This document shows, piece by piece, positions 5,696-6,424 of a stretch of 6,424 bases of DNA. Both the position numbers and the translations under genes were made by a program. The stretch spans positions 1 to 6,424 of the forward strand of contig JARXAV010000124.1 in NCBI GenBank assembly GCA_029865665.1. Direction: 5' to 3'. The notes below the pieces were generated by a model. That model did not search any database. It had not been told where the DNA came from and was given only the letters and a program-made list of their open reading frames with translations. The first letter of the stretch is position 1, and each line of letters starts with the position of its first letter. The stretch is from Flectobacillus sp. GTDB lineage: Bacteria > Bacteroidota > Bacteroidia > Cytophagales > Spirosomataceae.

Positions 5696-5707
5696 TCTAC
5701 CCTTCTC

Positions 5708-6424
5708 ATGCTCCCACTCATTACCATCTGGATTGCTGCTCGAAATGAAGAAGCGAATATATTGAACTGCTTACGAGGTATGGAAGCCTTGAATTATCCT
5801 AAAGACCGTTTGCAAATCCTGATTGGAAACGACCAATCAAGCGACCGAACGGAGGAGTTAGTGCGTTCTTTTATCCTAGAAAAACCTCAGTTTGAATTAG
5901 TAACGATTCGGAAAACGATAAATGGACAACGAGGTAAAGCCAATGTATTAGCTAATTTGTACGAGTATTCTAGGGGAGAATATTTCTTGATTTCAGATGC
6001 AGATGTAGTCGTAAATCCAAATTGGGTGCAGGGCATGATTGCTCATTTTGAAGCCAATCCACAAATAGGGCATCAAGTGGGTATTACATCCATAAAAGGA
6101 GATTCGCTTTGGGCTGCCTTTCAATCCATCGACTGGCTTCACGCTTTGACCTTGTTGAAAATAGCCGCAGATTTACGGATTCCATTAACAGGTCTCGGTA
6201 ATAATTCAGCCATTACTCGTCAGGCTTATGAAAGTACAGGCGGTTATGCAAGCGTTCCTTTTTCAATAACCGAAGATTTTGCGATGTTTCATGAAGTGGT
6301 GCAAAAAGGCTTCGATTTCAAAAATACCATCGGTACCGACGTTTTTGCTGAAACATTGCCCATGCCTAACCTCAAAGAGTTTTTACACCAACGAAAACGC
6401 TGGATGGTGGGAGCTTTGCAATGT
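5708..6424 (+). CDS. family 2 glycosyltransferase (5' part, runs off the window)
   Basis: The first 239 codons of a GT2 enzyme are present and the frame is still open at the window edge. The N-terminal strand and loop LITIWIAARNEEANI (4-18), followed by ILIGNDQSSDRT (37-48), form the nucleotide-sugar site. A DAD motif (97-99) supplies the metal/UDP ligand, TGLGNNSAI (161-169) the acceptor loop, ED (189-190) the catalytic-base region, and QRKRW (228-232) the QxxRW motif typical of processive or inverting GT2 enzymes. The enzyme would transfer a sugar from a nucleotide donor at the inner membrane. Membrane segments, if any, lie beyond the edge. The substrate cannot be assigned. Sampled lines are about 44% GC, matching ftsE and not the defence pair. 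It starts 12 bases after the HNH gene's stop with no obvious Shine-Dalgarno. It may have followed ftsE directly before the ATPase-HNH pair arrived. Confidence 0.85.
   Translation, partial: MLPLITIWIAARNEEANILNCLRGMEALNYPKDRLQILIGNDQSSDRTEELVRSFILEKPQFELVTIRKTINGQRGKANVLANLYEYSRGEYFLISDADVVVNPNWVQGMIAHFEANPQIGHQVGITSIKGDSLWAAFQSIDWLHALTLLKIAADLRIPLTGLGNNSAITRQAYESTGGYASVPFSITEDFAMFHEVVQKGFDFKNTIGTDVFAETLPMPNLKEFLHQRKRWMVGALQC

Overview
The window looks like a chromosomal segment of a Bacteroidota bacterium, probably of the Cytophagales side of the phylum. This is inferred from the roughly 400-residue, N-terminally extended alanine dehydrogenase, the short Crp/Fnr-type regulator with a 'DLASYLGVHPDSLSRIR' helix-turn-helix, an ftsE gene without an adjacent ftsX, a TAnnTTTG-type promoter element, and start codons that mostly lack Shine-Dalgarno sequences. 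Every confident gene is on the + strand. No rRNA, tRNA, CRISPR array or complete insertion sequence was seen.

Left part (1-2720): the last codons of an unidentified gene (1-66) are followed by a 359-base stretch without a confident gene. It holds a perfect operator-like palindrome (102-116), an AT-rich 12-bp hairpin (138-167), a weak minus-strand small ORF (261-416) and a candidate promoter (396-403). Next come alanine dehydrogenase (426-1661), a 145-residue protein of unknown function (1693-2130) and a Crp/Fnr-family regulator (2130-2720). The last two overlap by one base (TAATG) and are probably translationally coupled.

Middle (2721-2978): a 258-base intergenic region contains a perfect 33-base nested palindrome (2828-2860) and two adjacent imperfect 14-base repeats. 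It separates the regulator from ftsE, the ATPase of the FtsEX divisome complex.

Right part (2979-6424): ftsE (2979-3665), an AAA/ABC-type ATPase (3727-5004), an HNH endonuclease (5009-5695) and the first 239 codons of a family 2 glycosyltransferase (5708 to the window edge) run in the same direction with gaps of 61, 4 and 12 bases. The ATPase-HNH pair has the architecture of the Septu antiphage system (PtuA + PtuB). It is more AT-rich than its flanks in sampled lines, so it is best read as a horizontally acquired two-gene defence cassette inside an otherwise housekeeping, envelope-related transcription unit. It is the most interesting item here. It appears to be a member of a described system class in an unusual position, not a wholly new system.
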